8,594 nt of DNA, from NCBI GenBank assembly GCA_003446975.1, contig DMAP01000059.1, positions 1-8,594 of the forward strand. The letters run 5' to 3'. This document shows positions 1 to 6,237 of this stretch, piece after piece. The position numbers and the translations under genes were made by a program. This DNA is from Clostridiales bacterium. Its GTDB lineage: Bacteria > Bacillota > Clostridia > Tissierellales > Dethiosulfatibacteraceae. The notes below the pieces were generated by a model. The model had not been told where the DNA came from and made no database searches. It worked only from the letters and a program-made list of their open reading frames with translations. Numbering within the stretch: the first letter of the stretch is position 1; every line of letters starts with the position of its first letter.

Positions 1-2
1 AC

Positions 3-464
3 GCAACTCAAAACGACAAATTGGCTTCCTTGTTTTTTTTCTATGTTTCGATGAATCACGAATACCTAAGCAAACCCTTTGTTGAATTTTTTAGGACAAA
101 ATATTATCTGAACCGCCACCAAATGGCTGCTGTTGTGTATCTAAAAGACGCCAAATCCCTTACCATGACCCAGCTGTCTGAAAGAATGAGCATCAGCAAA
201 CAACAAGCGTCTCAATTGGTCAAAACGCTTGTAGCAAAAAAACTGGTGACTAGACATATATATGAAGAAAACAGACGCGTCGTTTTTATTGAGCCGAGTG
301 AGCTGGCAATTCAATTGTTAACTGAGGGAGAATCCCTGTTCTTGAAACATGCTATGAAAAAAATCGAACAATCCATAGGTAATGAAACAGAAAAATTCGA
401 GTCCGCCATCAGATATTTATCTGATGTGATCCCCAAAATTGATTTTTCATTCAATGATGATTAA
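3..464 (+). CDS. MarR-family transcriptional regulator, 5' end cut off by the window edge
   Basis: This is a DNA-binding repressor or activator of the MarR winged-helix family, which act as dimers and often sense small molecules. The recognition region reads LTMTQLSERMSISKQQASQL, a classic helix-turn-helix. It is followed by a wing ending in an Arg pair (ENRRVVFIEPSE) where the family usually has D-x-R, and then a C-terminal dimerisation helix. A TTG at position 21 could open a 147-residue protein, but the frame stays open to the window start (TQNDKLASLFF), no ribosome binding site precedes the TTG, and the N-terminal dimerisation helix would be shortened. I therefore read it as a partial gene starting upstream. 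The stop TAA is at 462-464 and a terminator follows 13 bases later. Its target is unknown; the genes it regulates may lie upstream, outside the window. The family call is firm, the ligand unknown. Confidence 0.85.
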   Translation, partial: ATQNDKLASLFFFYVSMNHEYLSKPFVEFFRTKYYLNRHQMAAVVYLKDAKSLTMTQLSERMSISKQQASQLVKTLVAKKLVTRHIYEENRRVVFIEPSELAIQLLTEGESLFLKHAMKKIEQSIGNETEKFESAIRYLSDVIPKIDFSFNDD

Positions 465-477
465 TAGTTCAATAACA

Positions 478-507
478 AAAACCGATAGGCTAATGTCTAT
501 CGGTTTT
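478..507. terminator. Bidirectional intrinsic terminator between convergent genes
   Basis: A perfect 11-bp stem, AAAACCGATAG at 478-488 pairing with CTATCGGTTTT at 497-507, encloses the 8-nt loop GCTAATGT. On the plus strand the stem runs into a T-rich tract (TTTTGTTTGTTT). On the minus strand it runs into TTTTTGTTATT. It therefore suits both the MarR gene on the plus strand and the lipoprotein gene ending at 519 on the minus strand. Confidence 0.88.
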
Positions 508-518
508 GTTTGTTTAAC

Positions 519-1271
519 TTACAAATTCTGGAATTCAACATCCTCGGGCTTTTCAAACAATGAATCATCAAGTGGTACATTAATCTCAAACTTAGTGGTT
601 TCTCCAGTAGCTATGATAGTTCCACCATCTTCTATCTCATATCTGTATAGTATAGGATACTCAACAGAGTACCAAAATCTAGTTAACTGATTGTAGCCTT
701 CATAAGAATTGTCCAACTCCATGTATACAGCTTTTTTCCCATCAATTGTTACAATTTTCGCCTCTACAACCGGCTGGTCTGTGAAAGCATCTGCCAAAGA
801 TGTCCCTTCCCAATCCACCACAACACTCTCTTCTCCATAATAAACATCGTCTTTTGACATAAAACCTGTCGTGTCTCCTTCATTGTACATATATGTGATA
901 CCTTCATCTGCATTGTAGATGGAAATACTCTTCATACCCATATTTTCATTCTCAGTGCGCTGCGATCCATTTTTGAAATACGTCGTCATACTGGATGACA
1001 TTCCGGTCATGCTGATGATTGTTTCCATTACATAGCTATCCGGCATTGTATAGTTGATTGTCTGAAGCAACTCAAACCCTTCAAGCTCATCGGGAACTTC
1101 AGCAGTGGTTGTTTTTTCTGTAGTTGTTTCCGGCTGTTTTGTCGTCGTGGGGGCTGTTGTGGTAGTGGCTGTTGGTGGATCTGTTTGATTATCTTGTGGT
1201 TTTGAGCAACCCAGTATCATGGTTGCCAATGCGATTATTAAAACACTTGTAATTAGTCTTTTTGTTATCAT
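519..1271 (-). CDS. Thr-rich-linker lipoprotein with a LolA-like C-terminal region
   Basis: Exported lipoprotein of 250 residues, probably anchored to the outer face of the membrane. The start is set at the ATG at 1271-1269 because AGGAGG lies 4 nt upstream; a GTG 21 bases further out has no such site. The signal peptide has a basic start (MITKRL), a hydrophobic core and a lipobox ILGC, with the lipidated Cys at residue 22. Residues 30-56 form a linker with 15 Thr, a likely spacer or glycosylation region. Residues from about 62 on alternate strand-like segments and end in VPLDDSLFEKPEDVEF. This layout resembles LolA-like/DUF4292-type lipid-binding lipoproteins of Firmicutes, which are often annotated only as hypothetical. 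The fold is inferred from pattern and the ligand is unknown. It lies 118 bases downstream of the AI-2E-type transporter on the same strand and probably has its own promoter. Confidence 0.72.
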   Translation of the reverse strand: MITKRLITSVLIIALATMILGCSKPQDNQTDPPTATTTTAPTTTKQPETTTEKTTTAEVPDELEGFELLQTINYTMPDSYVMETIISMTGMSSSMTTYFKNGSQRTENENMGMKSISIYNADEGITYMYNEGDTTGFMSKDDVYYGEESVVVDWEGTSLADAFTDQPVVEAKIVTIDGKKAVYMELDNSYEGYNQLTRFWYSVEYPILYRYEIEDGGTIIATGETTKFEINVPLDDSLFEKPEDVEFQNL

Positions 1272-1275
1272 ATTG

Positions 1276-1281
1276 CCTCCT
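1276..1281 (-). promoter_or_regulatory. Ribosome binding site of the Thr-rich lipoprotein
   Basis: AGGAGG on the minus strand, 4 nt before the ATG at 1271-1269. It lies inside the longer open frame that starts at the GTG at 1292, and so decides in favour of the inner start, which also gives a proper signal peptide. Confidence 0.8.
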
Positions 1282-1333
1282 GAAAAACTCACTTATCTTG
1301 TTAATATCCATTAGTACATTTTATCGTAGATAC

Positions 1334-1342
1334 ATTATACCA
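1334..1342 (-). promoter_or_regulatory. Extended -10 promoter for the lipoprotein gene
   Basis: On the minus strand the sequence reads TGGTATAAT, a consensus extended -10 box (TGn followed by TATAAT at 1339-1334). The -35 position 17 bases upstream (TTATTT, 1362-1357) is poor, as is common with extended -10 promoters. It predicts a leader of about 55 nt before the start at 1271. Inferred by motif only. Confidence 0.55.
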
Positions 1343-1410
1343 TATGCATCACAATAAAATAAACGATAATCGATATCTGCAAAATACGCCCACAATTTCG
1401 AAGTCTCAAA

Positions 1411-2520
1411 TTACTCACCCTTTCCCTTTTGAACCAATCTTCTATCCACTGCCCTGCGCAACAGACTATATAAAACTGAACTGATTGGAACTGCGATCAG
1501 AATACCCAGTATACCAAATGCAGCAGCTCCCACAGTCACAGCCAACAACACCCATATCCCTGGCAATCCAACAGAGGTTCCGACCACTCTCGGATAGATT
1601 AAGTTGCTTTCAACCTGTTGAAGTACAACGATGAATATGACAAACCAGAGAGCTTTAATTGGAGATACCATAATAATCAGAAACACACCTATTCCTGTTC
1701 CGACAAAGGCTCCTATAACAGGTATCAATGCAGTGAATCCAACTAGTGCGGATATGGCAACAGCATAAGGCATGGACAGAATCGTCATGCCCAGGAAACA
1801 TAATATGCCTATAATCAACGCTTCAAAAAATTGTCCTTTAATAAATTTGGAAAACACATCATTGGCCAGTGCTCCCACTTCCAATATACTTTCTGCAACA
1901 TCTTCACTCAGAAAAGCGTGCAGCAACTTTCTTGTCTGTCTGCCCAATGTCTCTTTTTGAAACAGTATATAGATTGAAAATACCAAACCAAGGACTATGT
2001 TAATCAGAATTCCCAGAATAGATGAGGTGATTCCCCAGGTAGCGCTAAAGAATTCACCGCTTCCTTTTGTGATGAAATTATAGGCGGTCTCCATAATGTT
2101 TTCCCAATTGATTTCAAGATCGCTTAATCCCAAATCATTGATTCTCAGAGTACTCAACCATCCCTCAATTCTTTTAAGGAAAGACGGAAAATTTTGAGAA
2201 ACTATACTGAATGTACTTCTCATCTCAGGGATAATCAATAAAACAAGAATGACAACAGCCATGATCATTGTTCCCAGGGTCAATAAAAAGGCAACCATCC
2301 TCTGATATTTGCCAAGCTTCAATCTGATGATTATTTTCTCCTCAATAATCTTCATCAAAACATTCAGGACAAATGCGATTGACAATCCGATAATAAACGG
2401 GATCAAGTAGCTGAACACTATCCCGACAAATCTAATGACTTCCGGCAGATACCATACAATTGCGAGCACGGCACCAACAATGACTGATAATTTTATAAAA
2501 CTCCTATAGTTTATATTCAT
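1411..2520 (-). CDS. AI-2E family (PerM/YhhT-type) membrane transporter
   Basis: Integral membrane protein of 369 residues, the usual length for the AI-2E transporter family (PF01594). Hydrophobic segments lie at about 10-28, 32-55, 76-98, 162-186, 233-256, 258-284, 290-304 and 319-350. A soluble stretch of about 60 residues (100-160) lies between the third and fourth, as is typical. Diagnostic motifs are ALIPVIGAFVG (264-274) and, near the C terminus, SNLIYPRVVGTSVGLPGIWV followed by GILGILIAVP (336-345). The family name comes from TqsA, which affects autoinducer-2 release, but many members move other solutes (for example Na+/H+ exchange), so the substrate here is not known. The ATG at 2520 is preceded by a weak GGGG site. 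A consensus-like promoter lies just upstream. No terminator is visible after the stop, so read-through into the lipoprotein gene is possible. Confidence 0.9.
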   Translation of the reverse strand: MNINYRSFIKLSVIVGAVLAIVWYLPEVIRFVGIVFSYLIPFIIGLSIAFVLNVLMKIIEEKIIIRLKLGKYQRMVAFLLTLGTMIMAVVILVLLIIPEMRSTFSIVSQNFPSFLKRIEGWLSTLRINDLGLSDLEINWENIMETAYNFITKGSGEFFSATWGITSSILGILINIVLGLVFSIYILFQKETLGRQTRKLLHAFLSEDVAESILEVGALANDVFSKFIKGQFFEALIIGILCFLGMTILSMPYAVAISALVGFTALIPVIGAFVGTGIGVFLIIMVSPIKALWFVIFIVVLQQVESNLIYPRVVGTSVGLPGIWVLLAVTVGAAAFGILGILIAVPISSVLYSLLRRAVDRRLVQKGKGE

Positions 2521-2563
2521 TAAATTACCCCATATTTAATCACTAATTATTCTATGCTTTAGT

Positions 2564-2592
2564 ATTATACACTTATTTGCCATGATTTCCAA
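2564..2592 (-). promoter_or_regulatory. Sigma-A-type promoter for the AI-2E-type transporter gene
   Basis: On the minus strand TTGGAA (2592-2587) and TATAAT (2569-2564) are separated by 17 bases, close to the housekeeping consensus. The predicted transcript start is about 37 bases before the ATG at 2520. It stands back to back with the promoter of the SLH gene. Confidence 0.65.
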
Positions 2593-2615
2593 ACATAAAA
2601 TACAACCGAATTCAC

Positions 2616-2677
2616 ACCGGATTTGGTTACGTTTTTCCTCAAATTATGTTATGATATCCAATATACCTTTATCCGGT
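2616..2677. repeat. Inverted repeat ACCGGAT...ATCCGGT flanking the SLH promoter
   Basis: Perfect 7-bp arms at 2616-2622 (ACCGGAT) and 2671-2677 (ATCCGGT), 48 bases apart, lie either side of the -10 box of the plus-strand promoter. They could be paired half-sites for a regulator that loops the DNA. Two 7-bp arms can also occur by chance, so this is only a candidate. Confidence 0.3.
2647..2655 (+). promoter_or_regulatory. Extended -10 promoter for the SLH protein gene
   Basis: TGTTATGAT is an extended -10 box (TGn plus TATGAT at 2650-2655). The best upstream -35-like hexamer, TTGGTT at 2623-2628, is 21 bases away, too far for a standard spacer, so recognition would rely on the extended -10. 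The transcript would begin near 2662, giving a leader of about 34 nt that folds into small hairpins before the AAGGAGG site at 2680-2686. Confidence 0.5.
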
Positions 2678-2683
2678 ATAAGG
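2662..2683 (+). promoter_or_regulatory. Two mutually exclusive small hairpins at the SLH ribosome binding site
   Basis: Fold A pairs TATACC (2662-2667) with GGTATA (2675-2680) and leaves most of the AAGGAGG site (2680-2686) free. Fold B pairs CCTTTAT (2666-2672) with ATAAGG (2678-2683), with one bulged T, and buries half of that site. The two share bases and cannot coexist. Such a pair could modulate translation, for example with temperature, but the helices are short and the idea is inferred from pairing alone. Confidence 0.3.
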
Positions 2684-2695
2684 AGGCCATAAACT

Positions 2696-3907
2696 ATGTA
2701 TCAACTAAAACCAAAGATTATAGTGCTTGTTATCATCATATTGTTGTCAATAAACATGATCGCACATGCTCAAACCAATCTATCACTGGTAAGCAGAACC
2801 AACAGTTTATTCATAGCAAATGGCATTGCAAAAAAAATCACATCCGAAGATGTTCAAATTGTTGAAAAAATCCGCTCAAGCGGCAAGACAGGCTTTCAGG
2901 AAGGCTTCTACTCATCCTATGAAGGCGGTGTCCGAAGATCGTCAGACCAGTATTTCACGGTTGATGTTTCAGGTTACAGCGAGCTGGTGTTTGATGTAGT
3001 TGCGGTATCTAACGATCAGTTCGGAGATTTGGAAGCATTTATCAACTGGCAAATAAATCCGATAGGGAATATTGCACAATACGGCAGCTACGAAAACTAT
3101 CTGTCAACTTATGCATTTGCCCCCTCTACCAGCAATTCATTTAAAATAGCAAGCGGTACGCGATCAAATCCATTGCAATATCTGACTGAAGGCTTTAATA
3201 TCTATATCCATAATTCGACTTGGCAAATCAAGCATGCCATAACCGTTTCCAGTCAATGGCAGCAGGTGGTCCTAGATGTGAGCGACATCAGTACAATGAA
3301 TTTTCAGTTTGCCATCAACGGGCCCGGTAATATTTTGGTTGCCAATCCTTATCTTGTGAAATCAGGGTCCTCAAATGCCTCGACCCCTTCTTTCTGGGCA
3401 ATCGAGGGCGTGGCTGACGCAAAAGAGTTAAATATCATAACCCCCAATACCAGTCACAGCTATACAAATTTTATAACTAGAAAAGAGTTTACTGAGGTGA
3501 TTGTCTATCTTTATGATGCCGTACGAGGCATCCCTGATGATTTGCCCAGAGTTTCTTTTTCAGATACGACAAGCAAAGAGGTGGAAATCGCAGCCGCACT
3601 AGGCTTGGTCAATGGCGTAGGTAACAATCAGTTTGCGCCGAATGCCTTGATTACCCGGGAGCAGATTGTGACGATATTCAACAGAATGCTAACGAACCTG
3701 GATATCACTTACCCTGTATCCAATGACTATATCCGATTTGTCGATGAGAGCCTGATATCCGACTATGCCAAAACATCTGTCCAGATGCTGTATAAGCTGG
3801 GAATACTTCAGGGTGTAAGTGAAGCTCAGATTGCGCCTAAAAATAACGCAACAAAAGAACAGTCGTTGATTCTGTCTGTCAGGTTATATGATCTGTTAAG
3901 TCAGTAG
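2696..3907 (+). CDS. Exported surface protein with three C-terminal SLH repeats
   Basis: Secreted protein of 403 residues, probably held on the cell wall. A signal peptide (KPK, hydrophobic core to about residue 21, cleavage after AHA-25) leads into a region of about 200 residues (30-228) that I cannot assign. That region is rich in Ser, Asn and aromatic residues with strand-like alternation (YSELVFDVVAVS; WQQVVLDVSD), suggesting a beta-sandwich, possibly a carbohydrate-binding type. The C terminus has three SLH-like units, at about 232-280, 287-336 and 347-402. SLH repeats bind pyruvylated secondary cell-wall polysaccharide. Unit 2 is the best (FSD, GNNQFAP, ITREQ); unit 1 lacks the FxD start and unit 3 has APKNNATKEQ. 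Start ATG 2696 is supported by AAGGAGG 9 nt upstream. The gene converges on ribF and overlaps it by 12 bases at the stop codons. SLH assignment is firm; the N-terminal function is unknown. Confidence 0.87.
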   Translation: MYQLKPKIIVLVIIILLSINMIAHAQTNLSLVSRTNSLFIANGIAKKITSEDVQIVEKIRSSGKTGFQEGFYSSYEGGVRRSSDQYFTVDVSGYSELVFDVVAVSNDQFGDLEAFINWQINPIGNIAQYGSYENYLSTYAFAPSTSNSFKIASGTRSNPLQYLTEGFNIYIHNSTWQIKHAITVSSQWQQVVLDVSDISTMNFQFAINGPGNILVANPYLVKSGSSNASTPSFWAIEGVADAKELNIITPNTSHSYTNFITRKEFTEVIVYLYDAVRGIPDDLPRVSFSDTTSKEVEIAAALGLVNGVGNNQFAPNALITREQIVTIFNRMLTNLDITYPVSNDYIRFVDESLISDYAKTSVQMLYKLGILQGVSEAQIAPKNNATKEQSLILSVRLYDLLSQ

Positions 3908-4804
3908 AAGGGTTTCAGCGTTTATTATATCTAGCTTCACTTGTTGTGTCACTTCTTCCAGATTATTGAACTTTTTTACACTTCGAATATAGTGATGCAA
4001 CTCCAATCTAACTTCCTTTCCATAAAGATTTCCAGAAAAATCCAATAGGTATGTTTCTATAGATACATGTGTATGATCGTCTACAGAGGGTCTCCGCCCA
4101 ATATTGGTCAGGCCTTTAATCCAGACACCGTCAATATTGGAAAGGGTAGCATATACACCATGCTTTGGAATGATTTTGTTTTCGGGGAGTTTTAGGTTGG
4201 CTGTCGGCATTCCAAATCTCCTTCCAAGCGCTTTTCCATGAATGACATCTCCCCACAAAGTAAACGGTTGGCCTAATAATGCATTGGCGGTTTTAAGATC
4301 ACCTTGCGTTATCTCATAGTGAATCCAATCATCTGTAATTTCCTTGTTTTCATGATGGACTGTCTCACAAGAAACGAGCTCATAACCGTACTTGTCTGAC
4401 AGTTTTTTTAAAGTTTGTATATTACCTTTTCCATTTCTTCCAAATCGACAGTTGTTGCCTGACACAATTACCTTGGCACCAAATCGGTTGACTAAGATTT
4501 CTTTAATGAATTCTTCAGGTTCCATTACAGCAATTGCTCCGTCAAAGGGCACATGCGCAATAAACATAGGTCCATTCTTGTCAATTAGTTTGATGCGTTC
4601 ATCTTTGGTATAGATATTGCTTTTTTTATCTGAAATGCCAAGTTTTTCCTTTTCAAGAAACAACAAAACTGAGCTGAACCCTCTGGATTCCTCCTCAATC
4701 AGTCGACTAATTACGGATTGATGACCTTTGTGCATACTATCAAAATATCCAAAAGTGACGCAGGTCTTATTCATCTTCAAATCGCTGCCTTGTATCAATT
4801 GCAT
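3896..4804 (-). CDS. ribF: RibF-type riboflavin kinase with a degenerate FMN adenylyltransferase half
   Basis: RibF enzymes phosphorylate riboflavin to FMN (C-terminal kinase) and adenylate FMN to FAD (N-terminal nucleotidyltransferase). This copy has 302 residues, near the usual 305-315. The kinase half looks intact: FGMPTANL (197-204) carries the PTAN motif, and IGRRP and IETYLLDF follow, with Glu250 at the usual catalytic position. The N-terminal half keeps GYFDSMHKGH (19-28; consensus GxFDGVHxGH) and GNNCRFG (116-122). Where the family has the ISSTxIR signature just before GxxxxAN-LLG, it reads ITDDWIHYEITQGDLKTANA (156-175). FAD synthesis may therefore be weak or lost (inference). The start at 4804 is preferred over the ATG at 4822 because GGAGG lies 7 nt before it and the protein then begins like other RibF proteins. 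It follows the reductive-dehalogenase-like gene by 18 bases, instead of sitting by truB/rpsO as ribF often does. No FMN riboswitch is seen. Confidence 0.88.
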   Translation of the reverse strand: MQLIQGSDLKMNKTCVTFGYFDSMHKGHQSVISRLIEEESRGFSSVLLFLEKEKLGISDKKSNIYTKDERIKLIDKNGPMFIAHVPFDGAIAVMEPEEFIKEILVNRFGAKVIVSGNNCRFGRNGKGNIQTLKKLSDKYGYELVSCETVHHENKEITDDWIHYEITQGDLKTANALLGQPFTLWGDVIHGKALGRRFGMPTANLKLPENKIIPKHGVYATLSNIDGVWIKGLTNIGRRPSVDDHTHVSIETYLLDFSGNLYGKEVRLELHHYIRSVKKFNNLEEVTQQVKLDIINAETLLLT

Positions 4805-4811
4805 ACCTGTT

Positions 4812-4816
4812 CCTCC
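4812..4816 (-). promoter_or_regulatory. Ribosome binding site deciding the ribF start
   Basis: GGAGG on the minus strand, 7 nt upstream of the ATG at 4804-4802. It lies within the short inter-gene gap and inside the longer frame that begins at 4822, so it supports the inner start and translational linkage to the preceding gene. Confidence 0.75.
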
Positions 4817-4822
4817 ATCCAC

Positions 4823-5884
4823 TCACTTCATCCATTCAGGTTTTTCTTTATTGAAAGGTCTGATTTTGTATTTCTGCTCATGAAGTCTGATAATCTCACC
4901 GGCATTCTTGGAGTCTTTTTTATAGTCGTTGATGAGTTTTTCAGGGATATTTGAGCTAAATGGACAGCTTGAGATGCAGATACCACAGTCAGTTCCCAAG
5001 ACACGCCATTTCCTATAGCATTCTTCCTGTATGATCTGCCACCGCATAACCCCGTTAATCTCAGTCTGGTCTTCACTGGAGATAGCTTTCGCCGGGCATG
5101 TCTTGGCACACTTGCCACAAATCCTGCAAAATTCTGTTATGTTGAATTCAGATGGTTCGTCAACTATTAGCGGCATATTGGTTGTCACCGCTCCCAACCT
5201 GACCCGAGAGCCGAACTGCTCTGTAACAAGAATTCCATGTCTGCCTATGTCTCCAAGTCCGGCGGCTTTGGCAGCCAAAGGCAACACCAATAGATAGTTG
5301 CCGTCCATGTGGTTTCTTGCATCATAACCAAGGCTCTTTATATAATAGGTGAGCATCATACCTATTATGGCAGTGTCAACATACCCCTTTACAACAGCCA
5401 GAGCCTCCGGCAGTTGTGGTGCCGTATCTATTGCCTCTTTATCCATCTCCACTGCAAAAACGATGGTGCTGGTATGTTTAGGCTCAACTATTTCACCATA
5501 TGAGTCATCATCACGACCCCTGTGGCTATAGTAATAGTCTTCATCACACCCTGTTATACCACACAGAACACTTCCATAATATCCCGCTAGGCCCTTGATC
5601 CGCTTTGTGAATGTTTCAGGAGTTCCAGGACATACCCTATTATTCAAATCAGGACCGGGGGCAAGATGTTTGATGTCTCCAAGAAACTCAAAGGCGGACA
5701 TAATCATCGGGCTGTTCACAGGATCATAAGTTGCTGTTCCCTCAGCACACAAACCAGGCATCATGCTTATTTCATCGTCTATTCTCTGCTTTTCCTCACG
5801 GGTTTTATAATAGTCTTTGTAAGCCTCTGTGCCTTCTTTTCTGGCCATTCTAGAAAACATAACATCTCTTTCATCTATTCTCAT
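4823..5884 (-). CDS. Cytosolic reductive-dehalogenase-like (RdhA family) protein with two 4Fe-4S clusters
   Basis: Protein of 353 residues resembling the corrinoid/Fe-S reductive dehalogenase family, which cleaves carbon-halogen bonds using base-off cobalamin. The start DERDVMFSRMAR (4-15) and the block AAKAAGLGDIGRHGILVTEQ with FGSRVRLGAVTTNMPL (204-239) match family patterns as I know them. Cluster one is C253-x2-C256-x2-C259-x3-C263-P. Cluster two is C289-x10-C300-x2-C303-x3-C307-P, preceded by NGVMRW as in RdhA. Unlike respiratory RdhA there is no twin-arginine signal, no rdhB anchor is nearby, and the protein is short, so it should be soluble and cytosolic. Other readings are a QueG-like epoxyqueuosine reductase or a redox protein with a different substrate; the N-terminal half does not look like QueG. 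Start ATG 5884 has GGAGG 10 nt upstream. It is third of four genes in the operon, directly before ribF. The family is fairly sure; actual dehalogenation is unproven. Confidence 0.78.
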   Translation of the reverse strand: MRIDERDVMFSRMARKEGTEAYKDYYKTREEKQRIDDEISMMPGLCAEGTATYDPVNSPMIMSAFEFLGDIKHLAPGPDLNNRVCPGTPETFTKRIKGLAGYYGSVLCGITGCDEDYYYSHRGRDDDSYGEIVEPKHTSTIVFAVEMDKEAIDTAPQLPEALAVVKGYVDTAIIGMMLTYYIKSLGYDARNHMDGNYLLVLPLAAKAAGLGDIGRHGILVTEQFGSRVRLGAVTTNMPLIVDEPSEFNITEFCRICGKCAKTCPAKAISSEDQTEINGVMRWQIIQEECYRKWRVLGTDCGICISSCPFSSNIPEKLINDYKKDSKNAGEIIRLHEQKYKIRPFNKEKPEWMK

Positions 5885-5908
5885 TGTGCCTCTGCCTCCA
5901 TCTTGATT

Positions 5909-6202
5909 CTAATCCTGTTTTTTCTTGCGTCTAAAGAAGCCAATTCCTCCAAATCCACTGATTACAGCCATATAAAACCCCACATCATAACTCCAACCTC
6001 TATTAAAAACCTCATATACGCGGATTGTTCTGTTGAAAAATCCAATGATAATAGAAACAGGCGCCAACCATCCATGCCATATTCCCCAAAAAAACCCAGC
6101 AGGATTCTCAACGGTATTCTTTCCATCCCCGGGCAAGCAACCCGTTAAAAGAAAAATGACTATCAATAAAACTAATAAAAACAATACTTTTCTACGAAGC
6201 AT
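5909..6202 (-). CDS. Small lipoprotein-like membrane protein of a conserved uncharacterised family
   Basis: Protein of 97 residues. A signal sequence (MLRRK plus hydrophobic 6-19) ends in a lipobox LLTGC with Cys at 22. Next come a short linker, the patch NPAGFFWGIWHGWLAP (33-48) running into a hydrophobic segment (49-56), the segment VYEVFNRGWSYDVGFY (62-77), and a second hydrophobic stretch (75-90) before a basic tail RRKKKQD. From memory, small bacterial proteins with a GFWxGxWHG and YEVxNxGxWYDxGF pattern are common and unassigned, so I give no function. The start is the ATG at 6202, with AGGAGG 5 nt upstream; an in-frame ATG at 6241 would overlap the previous gene and spoil the signal sequence. 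It lies 35 bases after the DUF4126 gene and 24 bases before the reductive-dehalogenase-like gene, so it is probably co-expressed with them. Confidence 0.7.
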   Translation of the reverse strand: MLRRKVLFLLVLLIVIFLLTGCLPGDGKNTVENPAGFFWGIWHGWLAPVSIIIGFFNRTIRVYEVFNRGWSYDVGFYMAVISGFGGIGFFRRKKKQD

Positions 6203-6207
6203 ATTAA

Positions 6208-6213
6208 CCTCCT
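6208..6213 (-). promoter_or_regulatory. Ribosome binding site deciding the start of the small lipoprotein-like gene
   Basis: AGGAGG on the minus strand, 5 nt before the ATG at 6202-6200. It shows that the 13 codons upstream to 6241 are not part of the protein. Confidence 0.78.
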
Positions 6214-6237
6214 CATCAAGCAACACAACGTTTTCAA

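Noticed and set aside
21..464. MarR-type regulator as a complete gene starting at TTG 21
   Set aside because: The frame is open to the window edge, no ribosome site precedes the TTG, and the N-terminal dimerisation helix would be shortened; a partial gene is more likely.
1361..1413. Terminator after the AI-2E-type gene from CGAT/ATCG and AATTT/AAATT pairings
   Set aside because: The stems are only 4-5 AT-rich pairs and have no adjacent T-tract on the minus strand.
4805..4830. FMN riboswitch or separate promoter in front of ribF
   Set aside because: The gap to the previous gene is only 18 bases and holds just the ribosome site; no riboswitch core fits.
4823..5884. Epoxyqueuosine reductase QueG
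   Set aside because: Both families share CxxCxxCxxxCP clusters, but the DERDxMFSRMAR start, NGVMRW before the second cluster and the GLGDIGRHGILVTEQ block fit RdhA better, and QueG's usual active-site context is not seen.
5666..6148. A 160-codon plus-strand open frame antisense to the RdhA-like and small lipoprotein genes
   Set aside because: It has no ribosome site, its protein has no recognisable pattern, and the opposite strand carries well-supported genes; it is a shadow frame.
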